In this document: positions 54,544 to 64,000 of the stretch, piece by piece
Layout: every line of letters starts with the position of its first letter
How positions within the stretch are numbered: the first letter of the stretch is position 1
Source: Henckelia pumila
Taxonomy: Eukaryota > Streptophyta > Magnoliopsida > Lamiales > Gesneriaceae
Direction of reading: 5' to 3'
NCBI RefSeq assembly: GCF_033568475.1
Contig: NC_133120.1
Location: 91,282,151 to 91,346,150, forward strand
Length of the DNA stretch: 64,000 nt
The notes under the pieces: generated by a model
What the model saw: the letters and a program-made list of their open reading frames with translations, nothing else
Told to the model about the DNA's origin: nothing
Databases searched by the model: none
Position numbers and translations under genes: made by a program

Positions 54544-54615
54544 ATAAATTTGATCGGAAATTCGTCAACAAATCGATAGATTATGATTTGGGGAAAGGCA
54601 ATCGAAAGAACCTGA
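54544..54615 (-). other. MPC1: Probable 5' UTR exon of MPC1
   Basis: On the minus strand a GC-richer stretch ends CTTTGCG before GTAAACC, a good splice donor. A matching acceptor (CCTGCAG) lies 24 bases upstream of the MPC1 ATG. The upstream limit is a guess. Confidence 0.5.
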
Positions 54616-55540
54616 GTCCGATACCATAATTAATTCATTAATTTAACATAAATAATAAATAAAGAGAAATAAATATTGGGAAATATTCGTGTGCTACGAC
54701 GTCTATTTGAAGCCGTGTGGTCGCGGCAGTCATATATGATATATAATTTACAATTGCTATTTTCTCAAATTTTGTGTTAGCTTATTTTAAGCTTAAATTA
54801 TTGTGATTATTCATAATATATTATCAATTTAGTAAACAATTTGTAAAGCTCAATATATCTTGCTATTATTCTAAGAAAAAAAATGCATTCATTTGCTTTT
54901 CTAATGCTTGTTAATTAAATAATTTTAAATTAATATAGTAAATACAAATTACATTGAGGTTGATTTCATTTGAGATGTTAAATTAGTTTTCACTAATTAC
55001 ATATATTAAATCGCCTTAATATCATTTAGTGCTATTTAATGTATGTATAAAACATTTATAAATCGAGTAGGTTGCATATTGACGATCATTTTTATCATAT
55101 CATACTAAAAAAATTATATATTTTTTTAAGCAAAAAAATATATATATATATATTTATATATATAATTGTTTATTTGAAATGAGTTAGGTTGCTTCCTTTA
55201 AAAAAATTGTCAATTAATTTAGTATTTTTCATGTAACTAACCTAGCTCGGATAAAATAGATTAAATTCTCATCACAAATCTAACTACCCTATAATAACTT
55301 AAACAATAAATTTTCACTTACAAGTCTATATCCTGAAAATTATAATTAGATTTGAACTTAATTACCATTGTGTGCTACTATTATTATTATTGTTATTAAT
55401 TGTTGTTGTTATTATTATTATGTTTTTGTTTCACAATGATTTTTCGTTTAATTAAAATAAGTTGAACTTGTTTTAATAGAAGTTGTAATTGTACACAATG
55501 ATCATGTATATTAGTTGATGAATCTTTTTTCTTGTTACAT
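54616..55540. other. AT-rich intergenic region
   Basis: No gene is seen. There is a run of TA repeats at about 55139-55163 and a TTATTATTATT-type stretch near 55379-55422. It lies between the MPC1 promoter side and the 3' end of the O-fucosyltransferase gene. Confidence 0.6.
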
Positions 55541-57758
55541 TCATCGCTTACACATACACTCAGGAACAGGATATGCTAAAACATCTCTGTCCATTTTCTT
55601 GGTCCTTAGCTCAGGTTGGCCCTTTGAATATTTATGCAACTTCTGTATATTCTTCCTGAATTCCTCCTCAGAAATCGATGTATCTTCAAACAAAGGAAGC
55701 ATCATGCGCTTGTTTGGCTTTATGTATTTCCGGTGTCCTACGTACGCCCGGTGTCCCTTCAAATACATAACAAATAATCACTTCTCCAAACAACACAACA
55801 GAAGACAAGATAAAAAAGAACAATCAATCTTGGAAATGTGCATGTTCATTGATCAACTCTGCTAAAAAATGATGATCTCTTGGAGTTGGCACCTGCATAG
55901 CTCGTCCCATGTTGCCGCCATGGGATGGCAAAAATACGTCGCTGCTTAAAGAAACAATGTAATCAATGGCTGCCAAAATGGAAGGCCTATTCATGTAAGG
56001 AGCGAGCTCTCCTTCTCTAGTTAACATCTGCTTTGTTATGATATTTGGGAACTCTTCCACGAGTGGTTGTATTGCACGGTTTCCTCCAAACGGTTCTCCT
56101 CCGGCTATGTATATTCGAGCGTTGTTTGATACTCCTAAAGCCTTCAAAAATCTGCATTTTCCCACAAAAAAATATGACATCTCTCTACCTATGGTGCAAA
56201 TAATCAAACACCATATATGCCATTCACCTTGCTACTTCTTGTGCGCTGAGAGGACACAATCCAGCAAGTAGTCGTGCGGATTGTGTCATATTCAGTTTAT
56301 CAGTTAAGAAATCAGGATTAGACTCTCGATCCACGGCTATGATTTTGTCATATTGTGTTCCTAAACCTGTGAGACATCCGGTTCTGACCCACACGTCTTT
56401 TTCCAGCCTTAAATGGATAGCTATGTAAGGACCCTCTATCCACATTCTTCTGGCCATTTGATTACCAAGATCTTGGATTGGGTTGGCGAATCTTAGAGCA
56501 TGAAACGCCACCTAAAAGAACAAGAAAAGAGATGAAATGGGCTCAATTCTAGAACTGATGATATATATCTTGATCTTTGCAACATAAAAGAATAGTATCT
56601 CGACTTCTTGGTTACCTTGCACCGTAGCTTTTGAAGATCGAGTGGGAGATTCTTCGACAGCTTCGAATCTAGCCCTTTCAATATGAGAAGTCCTTCTTCA
56701 TTCAGCTGCATGGACAGGTGTAAAATTCTGTTTAAGAACAAGATTCTGCACATAGACTGAAGTTCTTGTTTTCTTACTTGTCGAAGGAACCTTGCGCGGA
56801 TCCACAATGGAGATACATGACAGGGGATTTGATTTTCAATCGATTGCTTTGGAATTAGATGAGTAGAAGGAAGGGATGAAACGACACGAACATCGGTTTG
56901 TAGAGTTCTCTTGAAGTGTTCAACATCAAATATATCAGAAAATTCACTGCAAAATGAAAGTGTAGCTGGAGAGATAGCTATGCATGGGTCGTTCATTCAA
57001 TCAACGCACAGATAAATTTGCATTCCAAAACACATGATACACAACTGGAATCAAGAAGTATACAAAATCTCTTGCAAAAAAATACTATGCATCTATAATT
57101 CCTTGTACCTTTCGTCTCCCCAGATGCGATTTACCTGCAAGACAGGCACAACCAATGCAGCATCAAGAATCCGTGCAAACACAACGGCATCAACGATTTG
57201 ATTTCTCTGCTGGTTCAATCCTCCTGAAACAACCACAACCAAGAACTTCCTCTTCTGTTTAGCGATTCTACTTGACGCCTTTCGATACTCGAGACTGAAA
57301 TGTAAACAGGGCTGAAACCCCATTCCTTCCGGCTGCTTCCAGAACTCCTCCTCCTCTGTTGAAAGATTGAGATTCGAGGCCGGTACCCCATGCGGAGGCA
57401 ATGGCACCATTACATCGTTTTCTCCACTGCCCCAGTTGTGTTTCAGGACTGATGAAAGAGAGGTTGCTGAAAGTGAAGGAAATGGTGATAAAGGCCAGAT
57501 TTCGGAGCATTCATTCGAGAAAATCGGACTGAAAGTCAGGAAGCAAACCCCCAAGAAAGTGCAGAGAATGAAGAGAGATGAGAAGAAGAGTAAAACGAGA
57601 TTCGATGACGAACAGTAATGGGGGATTCTTGGATTTTTCTTGGGGGAGTAAAATGGAGAAACCGAGAGTAAATGAGTGAAAAATGATGGGTTGACAGTGA
57701 TGAATGAATTCTTGAAGTTCCTGGTTGATTTTGCCATGAAAAACGGTCTGAATCTCAC
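55541..57758 (-). CDS. Plant O-fucosyltransferase family protein (GDP-fucose-type glycosyltransferase)
   Basis: Six exons on the minus strand (57758-57109, 56946-56778, 56705-56616, 56511-56228, 56151-55893, 55756-55541) keep one frame of 555 residues. Residues about 53-77 are hydrophobic (LVLLFFSSLFILCTFLGVCF), a single signal anchor as in Golgi type II enzymes. Family motifs follow: GGLNQQRNQIVDAVVFARIL (about 179-198), IAIHLRLEKDVW, IYIAGGEPFGGNRAIQPLVE, and the C-terminal SSDVFLPSHGGNMGRAMQGH plus YVGHRKYIKPNKR. These place it in the plant O-fucosyltransferase (PF10250-type) family. The acceptor substrate, whether a protein or a cell-wall glycan, cannot be told. An in-frame ATG eight codons on (MAKSTRNF) is an alternative start. 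The gene lies head to head with the COMM-domain gene. Confidence 0.9.
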
Positions 57759-58397
57759 CGTTTTCTACTGCTCGGAGTAAGATTTTCCAAGAACGAACTG
57801 GGTTCTTCAAGTGTTCTTGAGATCTCGTGTGATTTCTTGCGCAGTTTGTTGAACGAGAGTTCAATCTAGAAATGTACGTGTGAGTTTGAGCTGAAAGGGT
57901 GAAGATAAACGACTGAGGGGGGAAGAGAGGGAAGAAAAACAGAATCAGTTATTGTTTGTTTCGAGTCTAATTTACCCGTCAATTTCATGAAAATTACGCG
58001 GCCATTGGTCTGTGTAAATGAATACTCAAGGGGTATAATTGGCAGTTAATTGTTGATTTAAAATTTAATCCATAACAAAAAAATTTATTGATTGGCTTCT
58101 ATTTTTTTCACCTATATTAATTATCTTACAAGTTACAGACTCGAGACGTTTATTTAATTAAATTTATATGAAAATTTTTTAAAATAAGAAAATTCTAAAT
58201 CTGATTTTTTAATTTTTCTGAATTTAATATCTATTTTTTTAATAAAAAATATATTGTAGAAGAAAAATAATTTCCTAAAATAAAATAATAAGCCTCTAGC
58301 AGCCGAGGCGAGCAACAACGGTTCTTCAAAAGAAAAAAAAAACCCAAAATTTCAATCGAAACTCCGGTGAAAAGCAGTGGAGCTCTGATTGAAGGCG
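57759..58397. promoter_or_regulatory. Divergent intergenic region between the O-fucosyltransferase and COMM-domain genes
   Basis: Only about 640 bases separate the two start codons, so both promoters and both 5' UTRs must lie here or the region acts as a bidirectional promoter. The middle is AT-rich (about 58060-58290). I do not see a convincing TATA box that can be assigned to either gene. Confidence 0.5.
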
Positions 58398-59765
58398 ATG
58401 GGAGATGGAAATCACAGCATGTGGGAGCATTTGCCACTTCTTGTAAGGGCCAATTCCAAAGACTCCGTCGAATACATACTTCAGGCACTCTGGCGCACTC
58501 GCCGTACCGGCCTTGACGCCGCCGACCGTCAGATCTTTCGCGACATCCTTCAACTCTCGGAAGACTCTGATCTCGACCCCGTATGTTTTCTTTTCTTTTC
58601 CTGGCGAACCATGATATTGTTTTTGCGATTCCGTAATGCATATAAAATGTTGTTTGTTGGTGTAATTTTTTTACGGAGGCTTGTTCTCCATTTAGCTTGA
58701 GCTTTTGAGGGTTTTTCCCCCTTTTTCCAGATGAGATTTGACCCTTCATTTTGGTTTCGCATTGAATTGTTAGGGAAAAACTGGTATCTTTTGATGCAAA
58801 CACAGTATTTTTGTAAAGAAAAGCGTAGGAGAGTAAACTTATGCAGATACTCAGATAGCATATAGACTTGCTATGCTGGTGTGTGGCGTGATGATGCATG
58901 CTTAGCAATTTTTAAACTTTCACAGTGTAACACCCATCTTGGTATACTTCTACCCTCCCATCCTTCACATAAAAACTTCTCATGGCATAATTCTGTAGTG
59001 CTACTAACTGGCCTTGCACGTTTTTGCAGCTATTGGTGTGCCTTCGGGTATTGATTCGAAGGTGTGTTCATGAGAATGTTAATAAAGATGATATTCAAAA
59101 GTTGTTTCCTGTTGAAGTTCTGCCTGAATTGCAAAGATTGCTAACAATTTTGCTACAAAAGTTCCAGAAAGAGTGGCGTGAAGATATGTCAAAGGATCCG
59201 GTGAGATACTTGCTAAGTACATATCGAGAAAGAAAACTCGATTCTTATTAGGTTAACATGTTTTTGCTCTTTTAATATCAATATACTAATTTATTTTTTT
59301 CTTTGTTGGATGATTTATTGCTGCATAGGAAAGTGTCCCTCGTTTAAAGGCAATGACATGGAACATGGCAAATCAGAATGTGCAGCATTCAGAGCCTGTA
59401 GCTGTTATTAACTTGAGGGTATACTGGACTTTTGGTACAATGTGATGGATACCGTGTAGTTCTGATCTAAAACATTTAGTTTTTCACAGCTTCAGAGTGA
59501 TGCTCAGTCAAACTTGGGTGATAAGAATGTGAAGTTTGAGTTGGCTAAAGATTCGATGGAAATGATGCTGAAATCCATGTATAGTGTAAAAGAACAGTTG
59601 TCTGATCCGGTAAGTTTAGTGTCTTTGTAACTTTTATCAATGTAAGTAGCTGAAATGACTTTTAACCAGTTCCCATTTTCTCATTATAGTCCATTGTGTC
59701 AGGGTGAAACACTGGAAAGGCGCATAGTTCATAAGTCAAATGTTGCTTCATCTTCACTCGGTTAG
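58398..59765 (+). CDS. COMM-domain-containing protein, COMMD9-like
   Basis: Five exons (58398-58580, 59030-59200, 59329-59418, 59490-59609, 59703-59765) give 208 residues starting MGDGNHSMWEHLPLL. The N-terminal part is helical. The second part (PRLKAMTWNMANQN, VINLRLQSDAQ, then ELAKDSMEMMLKSMYSVKEQ) has the layout of a COMM domain: a W-containing strand, two further strands and a C-terminal helix. The closest relative I recall is COMMD9 of about 198 residues. COMMD proteins form the Commander complex that sorts endosomal membrane proteins in animals; a plant role is not inferred here. An alternative last-exon acceptor at 59689 would end the protein SIVSG at about 193 residues. The family call rests on layout and is moderate. 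Confidence 0.72.
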
Positions 59766-60402
59766 AAAGGTAAGCAAAATCCTTCTATTTGTTTCTGATT
59801 GTCTGCGCCTGTCTTGGAGCATTACAATTATGGATATTGTGTTTGCTTGGTTTCGCATTTTGCTGTGAAACTAAAATATCCTTTGTTTCATATTCATATC
59901 AGAATTTCCTGAAAGCGACATATCTGATAGCTCTTTGAAATTCAAGGCAGATTTGTCCTTATCTTATTGCATTAACTCTCCTCTTGCAAATCTAACTCAT
60001 TTTTGCCAGTCTTGTGTGGAATATTATCTGAATCATGATCTACACACATGATCGTTGATAATAACACTATATTTAGGGCCCAAACTGATATTGTTTACAA
60101 GTTGTAAACTGTTTTAGAGGCTGTTGTCATAAAACGTGTTTCATTATTTGGAGTAGCGATTCCTCAAACCACACAATCCCAATATCCTAGACTAATAAGC
60201 CTCCACGTTTCAATCTGATAATTCCGTAACGAAAGGATGAACACGTAATACTAAAAACATTGGAAACTTGAAATGGACCCAATTGTGTTTTATACGCCGT
60301 GATGTCTGTGGGTTAGAAAAAGAATGTAATGCGGAGTTCAATTTTGGAACGCTCACAAGGCACTTCAGACCATATGTTTACAGTTTTTAGAATTCAAATT
60401 AA
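59766..60402. other. 3' flank of the COMM-domain gene and intergenic sequence
   Basis: No coding region can be supported. The sequence is moderately AT-rich and probably includes the 3' UTR of the COMM-domain gene. Confidence 0.5.
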
Positions 60403-60760
60403 CTAATGGCAATTAGCATCCAAAAACAAATCATCACTTCCAGAAAGAAGGCTTTGCGAGCAAGCACATGTGCTACTTGGTTGGCATTCTGAGGACAGTG
60501 CAACTTCAAAGCTCCCAGCGAGTTGGTGCAGACTGCAGAGTAGTTGAATAGCTTCAGCTATGTGTTCTTCCTCAGAGAAAGGAGCCTGGTTATGTATAGA
60601 TTTGATAGCTTGCAGTGCATCCAACCCTACCAACCAATTCCTCCATCCTGATTTCATTGCCTTCAAATACCTTCCTTTTGCTGATAGTCAAATTATGGCA
60701 GGAAGATTCAGTCCACATCAAGCAGAATTGATAGCGTTGAGTTAAATCAAGAGTCCAACC
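60403..60760 (-). pseudogene. RNase H-like (RVT_3) fragment, LINE- or host-derived
   Basis: The minus strand encodes MKSGWRNWLVGLDALQAIKS, then SIHNQAPFSEEEHIAEAIQL, wording typical of the plant RNase H-like domain at the 3' end of LINE-type elements and of derived host proteins. Neighbouring frames continue the similarity (LSILL upstream, FFLEVMICFWMLIAI downstream), so the copy has frameshifts and is not functional. It lacks the rest of a LINE, so it is a short relic. Confidence 0.6.
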
Positions 60761-62253
60761 ATAACATCCCAACCATTGATGTATCAGATTGACCTATCTT
60801 GAATAGGTCTTGAATAGGTCCCTTATAACAAGGGCAAATTACCCTCTTTTCATTGAACTTTACTAAAAAAAAAAGATTAATCGAATTTATATGTATAATT
60901 TGCTTTTTCTGTGACTATTTTTACCCACAAAAATACAAGTAAAGATGAAGTTGGTTATGCCATGATCCCTGGATTTGCCTCATGATCTACCATTTTGTGC
61001 AATGCCCATCTTTTGCGACAGTTTTCTGCTCATCCTTCTGAGGATCTCCTTCCTTACCTGCTTCTCTTTGTAGATTTGGTGGCATGCAATGCATGCTTGA
61101 CTTTGCTCGAAGGATTACAAGCCCACATGGTGAAATTTTTTGTGGTTTGGACTTCTCCAATGGTGTTCATTAGATATTAATGTTGTATGATATTATGATA
61201 TGATCGTGTATGGCAACACACCTTTTTTCGAAGATCATGTGCCAATTCACCAAAGAGGCGCATGTTCTGCAAAATGTTGTCCTTGTTTCTTTTATCATAG
61301 CTCACTATTACATGTCAGCAGACTTATATTTATCGTTAATTGATTAACAAAGTTGGAATAGAGAGTCAAGAAGCGAATTTCAGGAAAAAATTAGGGAAGA
61401 ATTCGAGTGAGATTGCTCTAACGTTCAGTGAAAAAGAATGGAAATATAATCCATATTTATAAGCTTAAACATTCATAAGCCGACCAAAATTCACATTTAT
61501 TGTCACTGATAAAATACCCTCAAACTATGGGATATTAACAACTACTTCCTCTATTGCCATTAATTATTCAAATCGGCACGTGAATATATTCTTTAATCCA
61601 ACTTTGAACTCTTTTTAGTTCATATATAGAATTCGAGCAGTAGTTTTCAATGCTTGTCAACAGTTTCTAATGGATTCTTGTGATTACCTTCAATTCAGTG
61701 TTCGAGACGGTAGACTTTGGAGGGTGCATGCTTGAATTGAATATTAATGATCATAATTGAAGGACCAGAATCTAGTCCCTCGTAGTTGGGACCTTTTTGC
61801 ATCAATTGCATCTTTGGGATCGAATCTTGTAGAAAAGTCAAGAAATGTATGTATGTATGAATATTACTGTGGTAATTTCATTTTTTTTTTTTTTCATATT
61901 GATACGATTTTTGGTCATGTATTTTGCAATTTTAGTCTTTCGTTCATTGAGAGTGTTGTGATGTGATTTTACAAAAGTCAACAACGCATCGATGCAATGT
62001 CAATGTCACTATAGAAAACTGCAATTTTCTGTGATTTTTTAATTAAATTCGACGTTTTTTATTCCCTCTCTTATCATTTTCACAATCGAATATTATTTTA
62101 AACGGCACACAATGGTCAATGATTCAGAATGGACGGATGTCGACTCCCCAGCATTGAGTGCTGACCTGCAAAATCCTACTTCACTTGCTTGAGATCTCAC
62201 AATGTTGACTTGTGCCGAATTAAATGTTGAAAACACAAACTGAAAAAAAGGCC

Positions 62254-62269
62254 GTGTGTGTGTGTGTGT
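62254..62269. repeat. (GT)n microsatellite
   Basis: Eight or so GT units are followed by an AT-rich palindromic stretch (ATATATGCATATAT). Confidence 0.85.
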
Positions 62270-62813
62270 AATATATGCATATATTATACGGCTATTTATA
62301 GAACGGCGCCGAAAAAGAAGTGGCGAGCAAGAGGAAATATTGTAAATTAAATAATGTGCAACTAGTAGCTACACGTGCTTTAAAAGAAGCATGAAATTGA
62401 CATTAATCTAACCTGATTTAAATATTTCAATTGGTGACGACTAACTAAAAGCAGTGGCTATTCCTACGGGAGGGGAGAGTGAGAAGATGGATACATTGGT
62501 GGGGAATCCTTAATAGACTTGCCCCTTCCTACCTATATAGGGAAAACTATTGACTCTAGAGCCGGATGTTAAGAGTAACACTTTTGTGAGACGAGTCAAT
62601 CCTACTTATATTTATAATGATAAGTAATACCTTTGGCATAAAATATAATATTTTTTAATGGATAACTCATATAAGAGACCCGTCTCAAAAAAATTACCCT
62701 TGAGACCGTTTCATATGAATTTTTGCCGGTTGTTAATGGGGCAAAACGGGGATAAAGAGATCTTGAATTCAAAACTTATTTTCATTATATATTTTTTATC
62801 CTTTTTTTTCTCT

Positions 62814-62843
62814 GATTGTTGATTATTGATTATTGATTATTGA
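62814..62843. repeat. Short tandem repeat, GATTATT unit
   Basis: Four head-to-tail copies of a seven-base unit (GATTATT, the last degenerate) just left of the foldback region. Confidence 0.8.
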
Positions 62844-63109
62844 TCATCGTCATCTTACGAGTTATTTGCACCAAACACTCCTGTGAAATATTGAAAATGC
62901 ACACTTCACTCCTGTGAAATTTTAATAAGCATCTTCAACTCTAACCTTTTAAAAAATTAGCACACTCGCCCCTTCAGATGAGTGATTGTTGCGCACGCGC
63001 CCCTCATGCGACTGGACAAAGATTTTGATATTTTTTTTGCACCAAATACCCCTGTGAAATATAAAAAAATGCATATTTGACTCCTGTGAAAATAATTTTT
63101 AAATCTATT

Positions 63110-64000
63110 CAACCCATAATACACAATTTTTATTAAAATCTAATTATAAAATATTTAGCAAACACTTTTCGTTTTATTGATTTTAATTTTAATTTTAAAT
63201 TTAAATTTATTATGATTATATAATTATTTTCTAAAAAATATTATTATTTTATCTTTTTATCAATATTTTATTAAACTTTCTTCTTGTTTCTAACTTCTCA
63301 ATTAAAAATGCATTCATAAACGAGATTTAAATACCTAAAAGTACCAAAATATTAAATCAAAATGATAATTTCATGCATATTACTTTTCAATTTACAATTA
63401 TAGATTTTTGAACCAAAATCTAAATTTTTTAAAATGCATTGCGGAATTTGCATTAAATAATAATACACAATATTTATTAAGATCTAATTATAAAATATTT
63501 TTAAAACATTTTTAATTTTATTTATTTTTAATTTTTAATTTAAATTTTTAATTTTTAATTAATTTATTTCTAAAAAAATTATTACTTTATCTCGTTATCA
63601 TTATTTTATCAAATCACCTCGTGTTTTCAATTTTTTCATTAAACATGATTCATAAATAATGATTTAAATATCTAAAAATACCAAAATATTGAACCAAATG
63701 ATAAGTTCATGAATGTTATCTTTTTGATTTATAATTATATAAGCATGTTATTTTTTTATTATTTATTACAAATTGTGCAATGCATATTCTCGAAAAATTT
63801 AAATTTTGGTTCAATAATATATAGTCCTAAATCGAAAAAGCAATATGTTTAAAATTATCGGTTTAGTTCAATATTTTGGTACTTGAAATTATTTAAATAC
63901 TTGTTTATGAATGCATGTTTAATGAAAAAGTTGGAAACAAGAAGAAAGTTTAATAAAATAATGATAACAAGATAAAATAATAATATTTTTTAGAAAATAA
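63110..64000. repeat. Large inverted/direct repeat structure running off the window
   Basis: An AT-rich unit at about 63115-63440 is followed by a diverged direct copy at about 63455-63740 and then by an inverted copy at about 63775-64000. The inverted arm pairs with 63220-63445: TGCAATGCAT near 63776 pairs with AATGCATTGC near 63434, and AAGAAGAAAGTTTAATAAAA near 63940 pairs with TTTTATTAAACTTTCTTCTT near 63270. Such a structure could be a MITE pair or a larger foldback element. The window ends inside it. Confidence 0.7.

Larger units (their letters stand above)
60761..62860. other. Intergenic region, no supported gene
   Basis: The region is AT-rich with scattered short open frames. The 61-codon frame at 60995-61180 (CNAHLLRQFSAHPSEDLLPY) looks mildly protein-like but I recognise no family. 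A (GT)n run lies at about 62254-62269 and a short ATTGATT tandem at about 62814-62843. Confidence 0.5.

Noticed and set aside
58231-58908. A 225-codon minus-strand open frame across exon 1 of the COMM-domain gene
   Set aside because: It is antisense to a well-supported exon, extends into its intron and promoter, and has no family features.

Overview
This is plant nuclear DNA, almost certainly from a eudicot. The evidence is the host gene families (a plant B3 factor, a DnaJ protein with a DUF3444 tail, a plant-type O-fucosyltransferase, callose synthase and pectinesterase fragments), short AT-rich introns, and a dense nest of Ty1/copia, Ty3/gypsy and CACTA elements. I cannot name the species. 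I see no rRNA, no functional tRNA gene and no CRISPR array.

The window has two halves. Bases 1 to about 36,670 are one nest of transposable elements. The outermost visible layer is an old Ty1/copia element (915 to 36668, 5' end outside the window). It is interrupted by an LTR whose 3' part fills 1-914 and by a minus-strand Ty3/gypsy chromovirus. The chromovirus is split in its gag by an Athila-like Ty3/gypsy element (12894-33469, CCGCC target duplication). The Athila-like element carries a complete younger chromovirus (18027-27043, CGAAC duplication) and a 2.67-kb solo LTR (28052-30717, TTTTT duplication). A unit holding the Athila LTR end, chromovirus gag, primer site and LTR is present twice (2141-8841 and 33381-35626). 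Only the left copy carries a CACTA transposon (3197-7668, AAT duplication), which holds intron-bearing pieces of a callose synthase gene and the start of a pectinesterase gene.

Bases 36,700 to 62,900 are ordinary gene space. A B3-domain protein gene (minus) is followed by a DnaJ/DUF3444 gene (plus), a 12-exon WDR74/Nsa1-like ribosome-biogenesis gene (plus), a mitochondrial pyruvate carrier MPC1 gene (minus), and a six-exon O-fucosyltransferase gene (minus). The last lies head to head with a COMM-domain protein gene (plus). I built the spliced models by reading GT-AG junctions and checking that the frame stays open. These are unrelated housekeeping-type genes and do not form a pathway. The right edge is AT-rich and ends in a large inverted-repeat structure that runs off the window.

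The most unusual signal is at 14286-14360. Directly behind the Athila-type 5' LTR, where an 18-base primer-binding site is expected, there is the complement of a whole mature tRNA-Asp including its CCA end. Other points worth a second look are the two-gene capture inside the CACTA element, a family of six 36-bp palindromes confined to the Athila-like element, a cluster of TGGGCC/TGGGCT motifs in the solo LTR, and an unassigned protein-like stretch in an intron of the WDR74-like gene.
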